Positions 32,539-41,561 of a stretch of DNA of 64,000 nucleotides are shown one piece after another. The notes under the pieces were generated by a model. That model was not told where the DNA came from. It ran no database searches and saw only the letters and a program-made list of their open reading frames with translations. The position numbers and the translations under genes are program-made. The stretch covers positions 4,154,001-4,218,000 of the forward strand of contig JAHBZM010000001.1 in assembly GCA_019635435.1 (NCBI GenBank), given 5' to 3'. Each line of letters starts with the position of its first letter. The stretch's first letter is position 1. Origin of the DNA: Ramlibacter sp. GTDB taxonomy: Bacteria; Pseudomonadota; Gammaproteobacteria; Burkholderiales; Burkholderiaceae_C.

Positions 32539-33251
32539 GCTGCCTTCCTCAGGCCGCCGGCCTGCGTGATCTGGCGCGGGACCTGCACGATCTGGCTGAC
32601 GAAGATGGCGGGCGTCACGATGGCCTCGGGGTCGAGCGCACCCAGTTCCACCACCTCGTGCACGCTGGCCACCGTGCGCTGGCAGGCCATGGCCATGCTG
32701 GGGCCGAAGTTACGCGCGGTCTTGCGGTAGGTGAGGTTGCCCCAGCGGTCGCCGCGCTCGGCCTTGATCAGCGCCACATCGCCGTGGATGGGGTACTCGA
32801 GCACATAGTGGCGGCCGTTGATCTCGCGCGTCTCCTTGGGGCTGCCGTCGGCGTTTTTGGCCAGCTCGGTGCCAAAGCCCGTGGGCGTGAAGAAGGCGCC
32901 AATGCCCGCGCCCGCCGCGCGGATGCGTTCCGACAGGTTGCCCTGCGGCACCAGTTCCAGCTCCAGCTTGCCGCTGCGGTACAGGCCGTCAAACACCTGG
33001 CTGTCGGCCTGGCGCGGAAAGCTGCAGATGATCTTGCGCACGCGCCCGGTGGCCAGCAGGGCCGCCAGGCCGGTGTCGCCATTGCCGGCGTTGTTGTTGA
33101 CCACCGTGAGGTCTTTCGCGCCCTGGGCGATCAGGCCGTCGATCAGCTCATTGGGGATGCCGGCGGTGCCGAAGCCGCCAATCATCACGGTCGCGCCATC
33201 GGCAATGCCGGCCAGCGCGTCGGCCACCGAGGCGGCCACCTTGTTGATCAT
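32535..33251 (-). CDS. pcaI: 3-oxoadipate CoA-transferase subunit A
   Basis: A 238-residue alpha subunit. The start INKVAASVADALAGIADGA is followed by T-V-M-I-G-G-F-G-T-A-G-I-P-N-E-L-I, the glycine-rich CoA site of the family, and F-F-T-P-T-G-F-G-T. It is the first gene of the leftward operon pcaI-pcaJ-maleylacetate reductase-pcaF. It diverges from an IclR-type regulator over 95 bp containing the operator. Confidence 0.93.
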   Translation of the reverse strand: MINKVAASVADALAGIADGATVMIGGFGTAGIPNELIDGLIAQGAKDLTVVNNNAGNGDTGLAALLATGRVRKIICSFPRQADSQVFDGLYRSGKLELELVPQGNLSERIRAAGAGIGAFFTPTGFGTELAKNADGSPKETREINGRHYVLEYPIHGDVALIKAERGDRWGNLTYRKTARNFGPSMAMACQRTVASVHEVVELGALDPEAIVTPAIFVSQIVQVPRQITQAGGLRKAA

Positions 33252-33290
33252 CTGATGTCTCCTTTTGGCTTCTTCACGACTTCTTCAAAA

Positions 33291-33322
33291 ATGTTCGTAT
33301 AAAGAACATTTGTTCGTATAAT
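33291..33322. promoter_or_regulatory. Three-repeat operator of the IclR/PcaR-type regulator, with a -10 box
   Basis: ATGTTCGTATAA (33291-33302) and the reverse half GAACAT (33304-33309) form a palindrome. TGTTCGTATAAT (33311-33322) is a third, direct copy of the same box. A palindrome plus an adjacent direct repeat is the layout described for PcaU/PobR-type IclR operators. TATAAT (33317-33322) is a perfect -10 box for the rightward regulator gene. The repeats therefore cover its own promoter, and on the other side the promoter of pcaI. Confidence 0.75.
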
Positions 33323-33346
33323 GGATTTTAAAGGAAGCCCCCGATC

Positions 33347-34147
33347 ATGGCAAATGCCGCTCCGCGAACCGTTGACGCGCCCCGCCCCGGCGACAGCTAC
33401 GTGCAGTCGTTCGCGCGCGGGCTGGAAGTGATCCGCTCCTTCAATGCCCAGGCCCCGCAGCAGACACTGAGCGAGGTGGCGCAGCGCAGCGGCCTCACGC
33501 GCGCGGGCGCGCGGCGCATCCTGCTCACGCTGCAGGCGCTGGGCTACGTGCAGACCGACGGCCGCCTGTACCGGCTGACGCCGCGCATCCTGGACCTGGG
33601 CTTTGCCTACCTCTCGTCCATGCCCATCTGGAACCTGGCCGAACCGGTCATGGAGTCCCTGGTGGCGCAGGTCAAGGAATCCTGCTCGGCTGCCGTGCTG
33701 GACGCGACCGACATTGTCTATGTGCTGCGCGTGCCCACGCACAAGATCATGAGCATCACGCTGGGCGTGGGTTCGCGCCTGCCGGCTTACTGCACGTCCA
33801 TGGGCCGGGTGCTGCTGGCTGACCTGCCCGAGGACGACCTGGTGAAGCGGCTCAACGCCAGCGAGCGCAGCCAGCGCACCCGGCACACCCTCACCGACAT
33901 TGACGCACTGGTGGCCAGGGTGGCCCAGGTGCGGCGCCAAGGCTGGTGCATCGTCAACCAGGAACTGGAGGAGGGGCTGATCTCGGTGGCCGTGCCCATC
34001 ACCAACCGCGCGGGGCGCACCGTGGCGGCGCTGAACATCAGCGGCCAGGCCAACCGCACCAACGTGAAAACAGCGCAGGAGCAATTGCTGCCTGCGCTGC
34101 TGGCGAGTGCGCAGACCATTTCGGGCCTGCTGTCTCAGTCGGTGTGA
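33347..34147 (+). CDS. IclR-family regulator, PcaR/PobR-like
   Basis: A 266-residue IclR-family protein. After a short leader, SYVQSFARGLEVIRSF starts the winged helix (LSEVAQRSGLTRAGARRIL is the helix-turn-helix). The ligand domain has the usual L-G-V-G-S-R-L-P-A-Y-C-T-S-M-G-R-V-L-L and G-W-C-I-V-N-Q-E-L-E-E-G-L. The close fit to PcaR/PcaU in length and motifs, and the neighbouring genes, make 3-oxoadipate or a related intermediate the probable ligand. It ends 6 bp before the convergent DUF3185 gene. Confidence 0.92.
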   Translation: MANAAPRTVDAPRPGDSYVQSFARGLEVIRSFNAQAPQQTLSEVAQRSGLTRAGARRILLTLQALGYVQTDGRLYRLTPRILDLGFAYLSSMPIWNLAEPVMESLVAQVKESCSAAVLDATDIVYVLRVPTHKIMSITLGVGSRLPAYCTSMGRVLLADLPEDDLVKRLNASERSQRTRHTLTDIDALVARVAQVRRQGWCIVNQELEEGLISVAVPITNRAGRTVAALNISGQANRTNVKTAQEQLLPALLASAQTISGLLSQSV

Positions 34148-34153
34148 GGCGCT

Positions 34154-34375
34154 TCAGTTCCTGCGGAAGCCAAGCACCAGCACCACGCCGCCCAGCACCA
34201 TCGCGCCAATGCTCAGCCACTGCGGCACGTTGACGGATTCCTGCTCCTGCACCTTGAGCTTCACGGGGCCGATCTCGGCCTTGGTCGAGTCCTTGGTGAA
34301 GCTGAAGCCGCCGGTGAAAAAGCCCGCGAGGCCCAGGACGATCAGGACGATGCCGGTGATTCTTGCTGCGTTCAT
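34154..34375 (-). CDS. DUF3185 small membrane protein
   Basis: A 73-residue protein with two hydrophobic segments (about 5-24 and 50-69) and a middle loop rich in Lys and Glu. The N-terminal A-R-I-T-G-I-V-L-I-V-L-G-L and the C-terminal F-R-R-N are typical of DUF3185, a family of unknown function. GGAGAAAC precedes the start. Confidence 0.8.
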   Translation of the reverse strand: MNAARITGIVLIVLGLAGFFTGGFSFTKDSTKAEIGPVKLKVQEQESVNVPQWLSIGAMVLGGVVLVLGFRRN

Positions 34376-34490
34376 GCTGTTTCTCCTTGGTTGGAATGAC
34401 CGCTATGGTGCGGCCCCAGCGTGTTTCAAATCGTAGGACGCCACCGCAAGCCCCTGTGCGTGGCAAGCTGATCTGCTACGCTTTGCGCCC

Positions 34491-34925
34491 ATGTTCAGCC
34501 CCTCGCAAGCCGACGTCCGCCGCTTTTTCTGCGACGTCCATGCCAAGACCCGCGTCGGCGAGCCCATGGAAGCGCTGGAAACCCTGGCTGGCCAATGGGT
34601 GGCCGAGCACCCCGAATACCACGGCGACCTGGCCGACGTGGATGCCGCGCTTCAGCGCCAGTACGCGGGCGACGACGGCCGGACCAACCCCTTCCTGCAC
34701 CTGTCGATGCACCTGTCGATCAGCGAGCAGTGCTCCATTGACCAGCCCCAGGGCATCCGCCAGGCGGTGGAACTGCTGGCCGCGCGCCGGGGCTCGCTGC
34801 ACGACGCGCACCACGAAGCCATGGAATGCCTGGGCCAGATGCTCTGGGAAAGCCAGCGCGCGGGCCGCCCGCCCGACGGGCAGGCCTACATCGACTGTGT
34901 GCAGCGCCGGGCCACCAGGGATTGA
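34491..34925 (+). CDS. DUF1841 protein
   Basis: A 144-residue cytoplasmic protein. M-F-S-P-S-Q-A-D-V-R-R-F-F at the start, N-P-F-L-H-L-S-M-H-L-S-I-S-E-Q and H-D-A-H-H-E-A-M-E-C-L match DUF1841, common in beta- and gammaproteobacteria. Its function is unknown. The conserved His residues suggest a metal site. It lies 27 bp upstream of tctD but is probably not part of that operon. Confidence 0.88.
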   Translation: MFSPSQADVRRFFCDVHAKTRVGEPMEALETLAGQWVAEHPEYHGDLADVDAALQRQYAGDDGRTNPFLHLSMHLSISEQCSIDQPQGIRQAVELLAARRGSLHDAHHEAMECLGQMLWESQRAGRPPDGQAYIDCVQRRATRD

Positions 34926-34951
34926 CACCTGGCCCGCCGGACGCCAGCCCC

Positions 34952-35620
34952 ATGCGCATCCTCCTGGCCGAAGACGAACGCGAACTCGCGGCCTGGCTGG
35001 TGCGCGCCCTGCATCAAAGCGGATTCATCGTTGACTGGGTGGACGATGGGCGCATGGTCAGGCGCAGCCTCAAAAGCACCCGGTACGACGCCCTGATCCT
35101 CGACCTGGGCCTGCCCGGGCTGGGCGGCCACGACGTGCTGGACGACCTGCGCGACGCCGGTCACCGGCTTCCGGTGTTGATCCTCACGGCCCGGGATTCG
35201 CTGATGGAACGGGTCAGCACCCTGAACAGCGGTGCCGATGATTTTCTGGCCAAGCCCTTTGAACTGCCAGAACTGGAGGCGCGGCTGACGGCGCTGATTC
35301 GCCGCGCACGGGGCAGCGAGCACCCGCGTTTTGCCTGCGGCCCCCTGGTGTATGACACCACCGCCAGACAATTCACGCTGGACCATGAACCGCTGGCACT
35401 GACGCCACGCGAGCACGCCACCCTGAGGGCCCTGATCCAGTGCAGCGGGGAGCCGCTGTCCAAGCAGGAGATCCTCGATCGGGTCTTTTCCGACGAGCAG
35501 GACGTGAACCCGGAAGCGATCGAAGTGCTGGTCCACCGCCTGCGCAAACGCCTGGCGAACAGCCCCGTCCACATCACGACCCTGCGCGGGCTCGGCTACC
35601 TGCTGGAGTGCAAGCCATGA
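34952..35620 (+). CDS. tctD: OmpR-family response regulator TctD
   Basis: A 222-residue response regulator. The acidic pair E-D-E begins at residue 7, the phospho-acceptor Asp is in L-I-L-D-L-G-L-P-G, and the K-P-F-E-L-P-E-L segment follows. The C-terminal winged helix ends with T-L-R-G-L-G-Y-L-L-E. Its partner kinase overlaps its stop by 4 bp, and the transporter it should control lies just downstream. This is the known arrangement of the citrate/tricarboxylate system tctDE. Confidence 0.88.
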   Translation: MRILLAEDERELAAWLVRALHQSGFIVDWVDDGRMVRRSLKSTRYDALILDLGLPGLGGHDVLDDLRDAGHRLPVLILTARDSLMERVSTLNSGADDFLAKPFELPELEARLTALIRRARGSEHPRFACGPLVYDTTARQFTLDHEPLALTPREHATLRALIQCSGEPLSKQEILDRVFSDEQDVNPEAIEVLVHRLRKRLANSPVHITTLRGLGYLLECKP

Positions 35621-37032
35621 CAGCCCAGGCCTGGCACTCGCTGAGCTTGCGGCGCACCCTGCTGCTGGTGCTGTTCCCCGGGCTGTTGCTGCTGGTGGGG
35701 GTGGAACTGGCCCTGACCTGGCGCACGGCAGTCGACGCCGCCAACTCAGCCTATGACCGCTCGCTGCTGGGTGCGATCAAGGCCATGGATGCCCGCATTT
35801 CCACCGACAGCGGCGGGCTTGGGGTCGAGTTGCCCTACCGCATGCTGGAGTTTTTTGAGCTGACGGCCAGCGGGCGGGTCTATTACCGCGTGGCCTCCGA
35901 GGACGGCCTGGTTGAAATTGGCACCCCGGGCCTGCCCCTGCCGCCCCATGCCCTGGTGACAGGACAGCCCCAGTTCCGCGACGCCACCTATTTTGATGAG
36001 CCGGTGCGCGTGGGCTCCTACGCCCGCCTGCTGGACCGACCGGTGGCGGGCCAGCGCAAGGCCCAGCGCGTGGTCATCCAGGTGGCGGAAACACTGGAGT
36101 CGCGCCAGGCTTTCACGCGCACCTTGCTGATCGATTCGGTGGCGCGCGATCTCCTGCTGGTGCTGGCGGCCACCGGGCTGCTGGTCCTTGCCGTCGCCTG
36201 GGCGCTTCGTCCGCTGACCCGGCTCCGCGCGGAAGTGCAGGCACGTTCGGCGCTGGACATGACGCCCATTTCATCGACCGGCATTCCGGCCGACGTGCAG
36301 CCCCTGGTGGAGGCCATCAACCACCACGTGGAGCGCAACCGTCAGCAGGCCGAGGCCCGCCGCCGCTTCATTGACGACGCATCGCACCAGCTGCGCACGC
36401 CGCTCACCACGCTGGCCACGCAGGTCGGCTTTGCCTTGCGCGAAACGGATGCCCAGCAGCAACGCCAGGCGCTGGCCGCCATCAAAGCCCAGCTCGACGA
36501 GACCGTCAGGCAAACCAACCAGATGCTGGCACTGGCCAAGGCGGACAGCGCCGACATCCAGCACGAGCCCGTTGACCTGAACCCCCTGGCGCGCGACGTG
36601 GCGCGGCATTGGTGGGGCGACGCACGCGAACGGGGCATTGATCTGGGCCTGGAACCCGCCGGGCAAGCCGTCTGGGTACTGGCCCAGCCCGCGCTTTTGC
36701 GGGAGGCGCTTTCCAACCTGCTGCACAACGCCATTCGCTACGCGCCTTCAGGCAGCGAAGTTACCGTGAAGGTGCTCGCCCATGAAGACCAAAGCCTGGT
36801 CTCGGTGCTTGACGACGGCCCGGGCATGCCCGCCGAGGACATTGCCCGGGCGGGAGAGCGTTTTTTCCGTGGGGCCAACGCCCGGCTTCCGGGAACAGGA
36901 CTGGGGCTGGCCATTGTCAAATCGATTGTTGAACGCCACGGCGGGCGCTTGCTGCTGGAGGCCGGCCCCGGCGGGCGCGGCCTGTGCGCATCCCTGTGCC
37001 TGCCGACGGCAAAAGCGCCCTCCAAAGCCTAG
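35617..37032 (+). CDS. tctE: Sensor histidine kinase TctE
   Basis: A 471-residue inner-membrane kinase. Transmembrane 1 lies near residues 12-32, the periplasmic domain to about 180 and transmembrane 2 near 183-203, followed by a HAMP linker. The H-box is D-D-A-S-H-Q-L-R-T-P-L, the N-box L-L-H-N-A-I-R-Y, and G-T-G-L-G-L-A-I-V the ATP lid. It senses citrate or another tricarboxylate and phosphorylates TctD, inferred from the neighbours. The ATG overlaps the tctD stop (ATGA). Confidence 0.9.
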   Translation: MTAQAWHSLSLRRTLLLVLFPGLLLLVGVELALTWRTAVDAANSAYDRSLLGAIKAMDARISTDSGGLGVELPYRMLEFFELTASGRVYYRVASEDGLVEIGTPGLPLPPHALVTGQPQFRDATYFDEPVRVGSYARLLDRPVAGQRKAQRVVIQVAETLESRQAFTRTLLIDSVARDLLLVLAATGLLVLAVAWALRPLTRLRAEVQARSALDMTPISSTGIPADVQPLVEAINHHVERNRQQAEARRRFIDDASHQLRTPLTTLATQVGFALRETDAQQQRQALAAIKAQLDETVRQTNQMLALAKADSADIQHEPVDLNPLARDVARHWWGDARERGIDLGLEPAGQAVWVLAQPALLREALSNLLHNAIRYAPSGSEVTVKVLAHEDQSLVSVLDDGPGMPAEDIARAGERFFRGANARLPGTGLGLAIVKSIVERHGGRLLLEAGPGGRGLCASLCLPTAKAPSKA

Positions 37033-37157
37033 GGTTAGCCCTTAGGTTTGACGATTTTGAGTGAAAGGCAGTTGAAAGTCGTCGCTCGATACAGTGCCTC
37101 CACCCCCCCAACCCGCCTGGGTTGCCGGGTCTGACCACCCTTCAAGGAGACACACCG

Positions 37158-38138
37158 ATGAACAGCAGGCTTTCCCTCATTTCCCTGGCCCTGTGCTGCG
37201 CCGCCACCGCTGCGGCCGCAGGCCCGCTCGACAAGACCGAGTGCATTGCCCCGGCCAAGCCGGGCGGAGGCTTCGACCTCACCTGCAAACTGGCCCAGTC
37301 GGCCCTGATGGACGGCAAGTTCATCAGCGATCCCATGCGCATCTCGTACATGCCAGGCGGCATTGGCGCGGTGGCTTACAACGCCATCATTGCGCAGCGG
37401 CCCGCTGAGGCCAACACCCTGGTGGCGTTCTCTGGCGGCTCGCTGCTGAATCTGGCCCAGGGCAAGTTTGGCCGCTACAACGAAAACGACGTGCGCTGGC
37501 TGGCGGCCGTGGGCAGCGATTTTGGCGCCGTCATCGTGGCCCAGAATTCCCCATTCAAGTCGCTCAAGGACCTGATCGCCGCGGTCAAGGCAGACCCCAC
37601 CAAGGTGGTGTTCGGCGCCGGCGGGACCGTGGGCAGCCAGGACTGGATGAAAGCCGCGCTGACGGCACGCGCCGCGGGCCTGAATCCCAAGTCCATGCGC
37701 TTTGTTGCCTTCGAGGGCGGGGGCGAAGCGCTCACGGCACTGCAGGGTGGCCACGTGCAGGTCTATTCAGGCGACGCTTCCGAGGCCGAGGAGCAGATCA
37801 AGGCCGGCGCCAAGATCCGCGTGCTCGCCGTGATGGCCGACAAGCGCCTGGAAGGCAGCCTGGCCAGCGTGCCCACCGCCCGGGAGCAGGGCATGGATGT
37901 GGAGTGGCCCATCATCCGGGGCTTCTATGTAGGGCCCAAGGTCAGTGACGCGGACTACAAGGTCTGGGTGGAGACCTTCAACAAGATGATGGCCACGCCG
38001 GCCTACAACAAGCTGCGCGCCGAGCGCGGCCTGTTCCAGTACGCCAAAACCGGGGCCGAGCTCGACACCTACATCAAGCAACGCGTGGCCTTCTATCGCA
38101 CGCTGGCCGCCGATTTCGGCCTGAACGTGGCCAAGTAG
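37158..38138 (+). CDS. tctC: Tripartite tricarboxylate transporter binding protein TctC
   Basis: A 326-residue periplasmic binding protein with a signal peptide (MNSRLSLISLALCCAATAAAA). Typical Bug/TctC features are I-A-P-A-K-P-G-G-G-F-D-L-T-C near residue 30, M-P-G-G-I-G-A-V-A-Y and the N-G-G/S-L-L-N segment. It binds a tricarboxylate such as citrate. AAGGAGACACACC precedes the ATG. The 125-bp gap after tctE holds an inverted repeat (AGGGTTAGCCCT near 37031), a possible regulator site. Confidence 0.93.
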   Translation: MNSRLSLISLALCCAATAAAAGPLDKTECIAPAKPGGGFDLTCKLAQSALMDGKFISDPMRISYMPGGIGAVAYNAIIAQRPAEANTLVAFSGGSLLNLAQGKFGRYNENDVRWLAAVGSDFGAVIVAQNSPFKSLKDLIAAVKADPTKVVFGAGGTVGSQDWMKAALTARAAGLNPKSMRFVAFEGGGEALTALQGGHVQVYSGDASEAEEQIKAGAKIRVLAVMADKRLEGSLASVPTAREQGMDVEWPIIRGFYVGPKVSDADYKVWVETFNKMMATPAYNKLRAERGLFQYAKTGAELDTYIKQRVAFYRTLAADFGLNVAK

Positions 38139-38161
38139 CCGTCAGCCAACGGAGACAAACC

Positions 38162-38608
38162 ATGAGTGACCGCCTTCTTGGCGCGGTGTGTGTGGCGCTG
38201 GGCGCGGGCATGGCCTGGGCCGCGCAGGCCTACACCGCGCCCATCTCCTACGAGCCCGTGGGGCCCCGGGCATTTCCGCTGTTGTTGGCAGGCCTGATGG
38301 CCGCTGCGGGCGCCTGGCTGGTCATCAAGCCCGGCCCCGGGGAACTGCGGGCCCGCTTGCCCCAGTTGAAGCCGCTCGCGCTGGCGGTCGCCGCGGTGTT
38401 CGTCTACGCCGGCCTGTTCGAGGCGCTGGGCTTCCCCCTGGCAACGACGCTGATGGCCTTGCCGGTGGGCATGGCCTTTGGGGGCAGCTGGAAGCAGGCC
38501 CTGGCTGGGGGCATCGGCCTCGGGCTCGTGCTGTACCTGCTGTTTGACAAGGCGCTGGACGTGGTGCTGCCCACCGGCGTTCTGTCCATTCTTCTGGGAG
38601 GGCGTTGA
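38162..38608 (+). CDS. tctB: Tripartite tricarboxylate transporter small membrane subunit TctB
   Basis: A 148-residue subunit with four membrane segments. G-P-R-A-F-P-L-L-L-A-G-L-M at residue 38 is the usual TctB motif. It forms the membrane complex with TctA. It starts 23 bp after tctC, and its stop overlaps the tctA start (TGATG). Confidence 0.92.
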   Translation: MSDRLLGAVCVALGAGMAWAAQAYTAPISYEPVGPRAFPLLLAGLMAAAGAWLVIKPGPGELRARLPQLKPLALAVAAVFVYAGLFEALGFPLATTLMALPVGMAFGGSWKQALAGGIGLGLVLYLLFDKALDVVLPTGVLSILLGGR

Positions 38609-40119
38609 TGGAAACCCTGCAATACCTGCTCTCCGGTTTTGGCGTGGCGCTCACCCCCACCAATCTGGCGGTGGCCGCGCTGGGCGCGTTCATCGGCACC
38701 ATCGTGGGCATGCTGCCTGGCCTGGGGCCCATCAACGGCGTGGCCATTCTGATGCCCCTGGCCTTCGCGCTCAAACTCCCCCCTGAAACCGCCCTGATCC
38801 TGCTCGCCGCCGTCTACATGGGTTGCGAATACGGGGGCCGCATTTCCTCCATCCTGCTGAACGTGCCGGGCGACGCCGGGGCAATCATGACTGCGATGGA
38901 TGGTTACCCCATGGCCAGAAAGGGACTGGGCGGGGTCGCCCTGTCGATTTCGGCCTGGTCCTCCTTCATCGGTTCGCTGGTGGCGACCATGGGCATTGTG
39001 CTGTTTGCCCCCCTGCTGGCGCGCTGGGCCCTGGCCTTCGGACCGGCTGAGTATTTCGCGCTCATGTGCTTTGCCTTCGCCTGCATCACCGGCCTGATGG
39101 GTGACGCGCCGATGAAGGCTGCGCTGGCGGCCATCATCGGCCTGTCGCTGTCCACGGTGGGCCTGGACTCGAACTCAGGTGTCTACCGGTTCACCGGCGG
39201 CGATGTCCACCTGTCGGACGGCATCCAGTTCATCGTGGTGGTGATTGGCGTTTTCTCCATCAGCGAGATCCTCCTGATGCTGGAGCAGCACCACAGCAGC
39301 GAGGGCCTGATCAAGGTGTCGGGCCGCTCGCTGTTCAACCTCAAGGAGCTGTCGCTGACCTGGTGGGGCACCGTGCGGTCCAGCATCGTGGGCTTTGTGG
39401 TGGGGGTTTTGCCCGGTGCCGGCGCCACCATCGCCAGCGCCATGACCTATGCCATGGAAAAGCGCATTGCAGCGGATGACGGCCATTTTGGCGAGGGTGA
39501 CATCCGTGGCGTCTCCGCGCCTGAGGCGGCCAACAATGCGTCGGCGGCGGGCTCGTTTGTGCCCATGCTGACGCTGGGCGTCCCGGGCTCGGGAACCACG
39601 GCCGTCATGGTCGGCGCGCTGTCCCTGTACAACATCACGCCCGGTCCGGCGCTGTTCTCGCAGAACCCCACGCTGGTATGGGGCCTGATTGCGTCGCTGT
39701 TTGTGGCCAACGTGATGCTGCTGTTCATCAACATCCCCATGGTGGGCGTGTTCACCCGCGTGCTGCGGTTGCCCAACTGGGCCCTGGTGCCGGGCATTCT
39801 GGCCGTCAGCGCGGTGGGGGTGTATTCGGTCCACGCCACCACTTTTGACCTGATGCTGATGGCGGTGTTTGGCACCGTGGGTTTTCTGCTGCGCAAGCAG
39901 GGCGTGCCCATGGCCCCGCTGATCCTCGGCTTTGTGCTGGGCGACATGATGGAGCAGAACCTGCGGCGCGCCCTTTCGATCACCAATGGCGAGCTCGGCA
40001 TCCTGGTGGAAAGCCCGATTTCGATCGGGCTCTGGGCTGGCGCCGCGGCCATGGTCACGATCCCGCCGCTGCTGCGATGGCTCGCGCGTCGCCGCAAGAC
40101 GCTCGTGCCCGCGCATTGA
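38608..40119 (+). CDS. tctA: Tripartite tricarboxylate transporter large membrane subunit TctA
   Basis: A 503-residue, roughly 12-helix transporter core. G-M-L-P-G-L-G-P-I-N-G-V-A-I near residue 35, E-Y-G-G-R-I-S-S-I-L-L-N-V-P-G and the second repeat V-L-P-G-A-G-A-T-I-A-S are conserved TctA motifs with duplicated P-G-x-G loops. It imports the tricarboxylate bound by TctC using an ion gradient. It closes the tctDE-CBA locus; no obvious terminator follows in the 57 bp to the convergent MAPEG gene. Confidence 0.94.
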   Translation: METLQYLLSGFGVALTPTNLAVAALGAFIGTIVGMLPGLGPINGVAILMPLAFALKLPPETALILLAAVYMGCEYGGRISSILLNVPGDAGAIMTAMDGYPMARKGLGGVALSISAWSSFIGSLVATMGIVLFAPLLARWALAFGPAEYFALMCFAFACITGLMGDAPMKAALAAIIGLSLSTVGLDSNSGVYRFTGGDVHLSDGIQFIVVVIGVFSISEILLMLEQHHSSEGLIKVSGRSLFNLKELSLTWWGTVRSSIVGFVVGVLPGAGATIASAMTYAMEKRIAADDGHFGEGDIRGVSAPEAANNASAAGSFVPMLTLGVPGSGTTAVMVGALSLYNITPGPALFSQNPTLVWGLIASLFVANVMLLFINIPMVGVFTRVLRLPNWALVPGILAVSAVGVYSVHATTFDLMLMAVFGTVGFLLRKQGVPMAPLILGFVLGDMMEQNLRRALSITNGELGILVESPISIGLWAGAAAMVTIPPLLRWLARRRKTLVPAH

Positions 40120-40176
40120 CGGGCTCGGCGCTGGGGGCCAAGGCCAGAAGGCCTGGCACCACCGGGCCTTGCGCGG

Positions 40177-40590
40177 CTACGCAAGCCCCAGCAAGGCCGC
40201 CCCGAGCGCAAGCTGGCAACCCACGCCCGCGAGGAAAGCGATGGTCCTCGGCACGATCGGCAGCCCGCACAGGCTGATGGCGTAGTGCGCCAGGCGGGCC
40301 ACAAAGTACACCTGACAGGCCAAGACGGTGGCGGTGCTTGAAAGCCCCCCCGCGTGCACCGCCAGCGCCAGGGGCGCGAACACCACCAGGTTTTCCACGG
40401 CATTGGCGTGGGCCCGCTGGGCGCGATCCGCCCAGGCCGCGCGCGGCGGCGGGTCCGGCGCAGGGAACCAGTCCCAGCCGGGCGGCCCGAGTTCCCGAAA
40501 GCGGTTGATAACATAGGGCACCCAGAGCAGACCGGTCGTCACGCAGGTGGCGGCCAGCCACAGCAATTCGGCAGAAACAGCAGATTTCAT
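40177..40590 (-). CDS. MAPEG-family membrane protein
   Basis: A 137-residue protein with about four hydrophobic segments. R-A-H-A-N-A-V-E-N-L-V-V-F-A-P-L near residue 60 and the later Y-F-V-A-R-L-A-H-Y-A-I motif are the signature of MAPEG (membrane-associated eicosanoid/glutathione metabolism) proteins. In bacteria their activity is usually unknown. It diverges from an AraC-family gene across 88 bp and may be its target. Confidence 0.88.
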   Translation of the reverse strand: MKSAVSAELLWLAATCVTTGLLWVPYVINRFRELGPPGWDWFPAPDPPPRAAWADRAQRAHANAVENLVVFAPLALAVHAGGLSSTATVLACQVYFVARLAHYAISLCGLPIVPRTIAFLAGVGCQLALGAALLGLA

Positions 40591-40678
40591 CCAGCACCTT
40601 CAGGTCGTTGAGAAGCCTGCACGATAGGCACGGGCCGCCGCGCGAGCAGGTCTGCGCCGGAACAGGAAATGGACTCTC

Positions 40679-41479
40679 ATGGAAACAACCCTGTCCGCGT
40701 CGCCTCCGTCGCTCTTGCGCGGCCAGCGTCCGCAACTGCTGGCGGTGCAGGCGCCCGCGCTCGATCTGCGGGCAGGCCCCGACCCCACCGGGGGCCGGCC
40801 TTTCAAACTGCTGTGGCAGGTCCGGGGCCGACTGGACGTTCAGCAGCAGGGGCGGCTGGCCAGGCTCGATGCAGGCCAGTTCACGCTGCTGGACGGTGCC
40901 CAGGCCTTCCACCTGCGGGCAGGCGCGCCGGGCGCCCAGTTGGTCGTGGCCTTGCCGCGCCAGCGCGTGCTGGACCGCCACGCGGGGATTCACCGCCAGA
41001 CGGCCCGCGTCCAGGGCAGCGGCCCTGACGAAGCGCTGCTGGCCGATTTCCTGCAGGCACTGGCCGCGCGTTCGGGCGCGCTGTCCGATACCGCCGTGGC
41101 CCACGCCGCAGGCGCCGTGCTGGCGTTGCTGGGTGGGTTGGCCCAGCGTGCGCCGCAAGACGCCCGCGCGCAATTGCGGGCACGGGCATTGGCCCTGCTG
41201 GAACTGGACATCGCCAGCGCGAGTGCCGCCTCGCTCGCCGCTCATCTTCGTGTGAGCCGTCGCCATCTGGACGGAGCCTTCGCGTCCACCGGCAAGACCC
41301 TGGGCCAGCATTTGTGGGACCGCCGGCTGGCCCTGGCGGCGGAACAATTGCGCGACGCCCCCAGGCGGCCAGTGACCCAGATCGCCCACGGCCTGGGGTT
41401 CAAGGACAGCTCGCATTTTTCGCGGATGTTTCGCCAGCGCTTCGGGTTGCCGCCCTCGCGCTGGCGCAGCCTGCCCTGA
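40679..41479 (+). CDS. AraC-family transcriptional regulator
   Basis: A 266-residue protein. The C-terminal 90 residues carry the two helix-turn-helix units (S-L-A-A-H-L-R-V-S-R-R-H-L and I-A-H-G-L-G-F-K-D-S-S-H-F-S-R-M-F-R-Q-R-F-G). The N-terminal 170 residues resemble an AraC-like cupin sensor but lack a clear ligand signature. It diverges from the MAPEG gene. Confidence 0.88.
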   Translation: METTLSASPPSLLRGQRPQLLAVQAPALDLRAGPDPTGGRPFKLLWQVRGRLDVQQQGRLARLDAGQFTLLDGAQAFHLRAGAPGAQLVVALPRQRVLDRHAGIHRQTARVQGSGPDEALLADFLQALAARSGALSDTAVAHAAGAVLALLGGLAQRAPQDARAQLRARALALLELDIASASAASLAAHLRVSRRHLDGAFASTGKTLGQHLWDRRLALAAEQLRDAPRRPVTQIAHGLGFKDSSHFSRMFRQRFGLPPSRWRSLP

Positions 41480-41511
41480 GGCCCAGCCAGCGAATTTGTG
41501 CGCCGCCATGA

Positions 41512-41538
41512 AAAAAGCCCCGCTGAGCGGGGCTTTTT
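41512..41538. terminator. Bidirectional Rho-independent terminator
   Basis: A perfect 12-bp stem, AAAAAGCCCCGC / GCGGGGCTTTTT with TGA loop, sits between the convergent araC-like gene and the cytochrome c gene. The A-run on one side and T-run on the other make it active in both directions. Confidence 0.9.
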
Positions 41539-41561
41539 GCGGAGATGAACTGCGCCGCAGT

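Noticed and set aside
30970..32730. A 586-codon open frame antisense to maleylacetate reductase and pcaJ
   Set aside because: It covers three recognised genes on the other strand and shows no family features.
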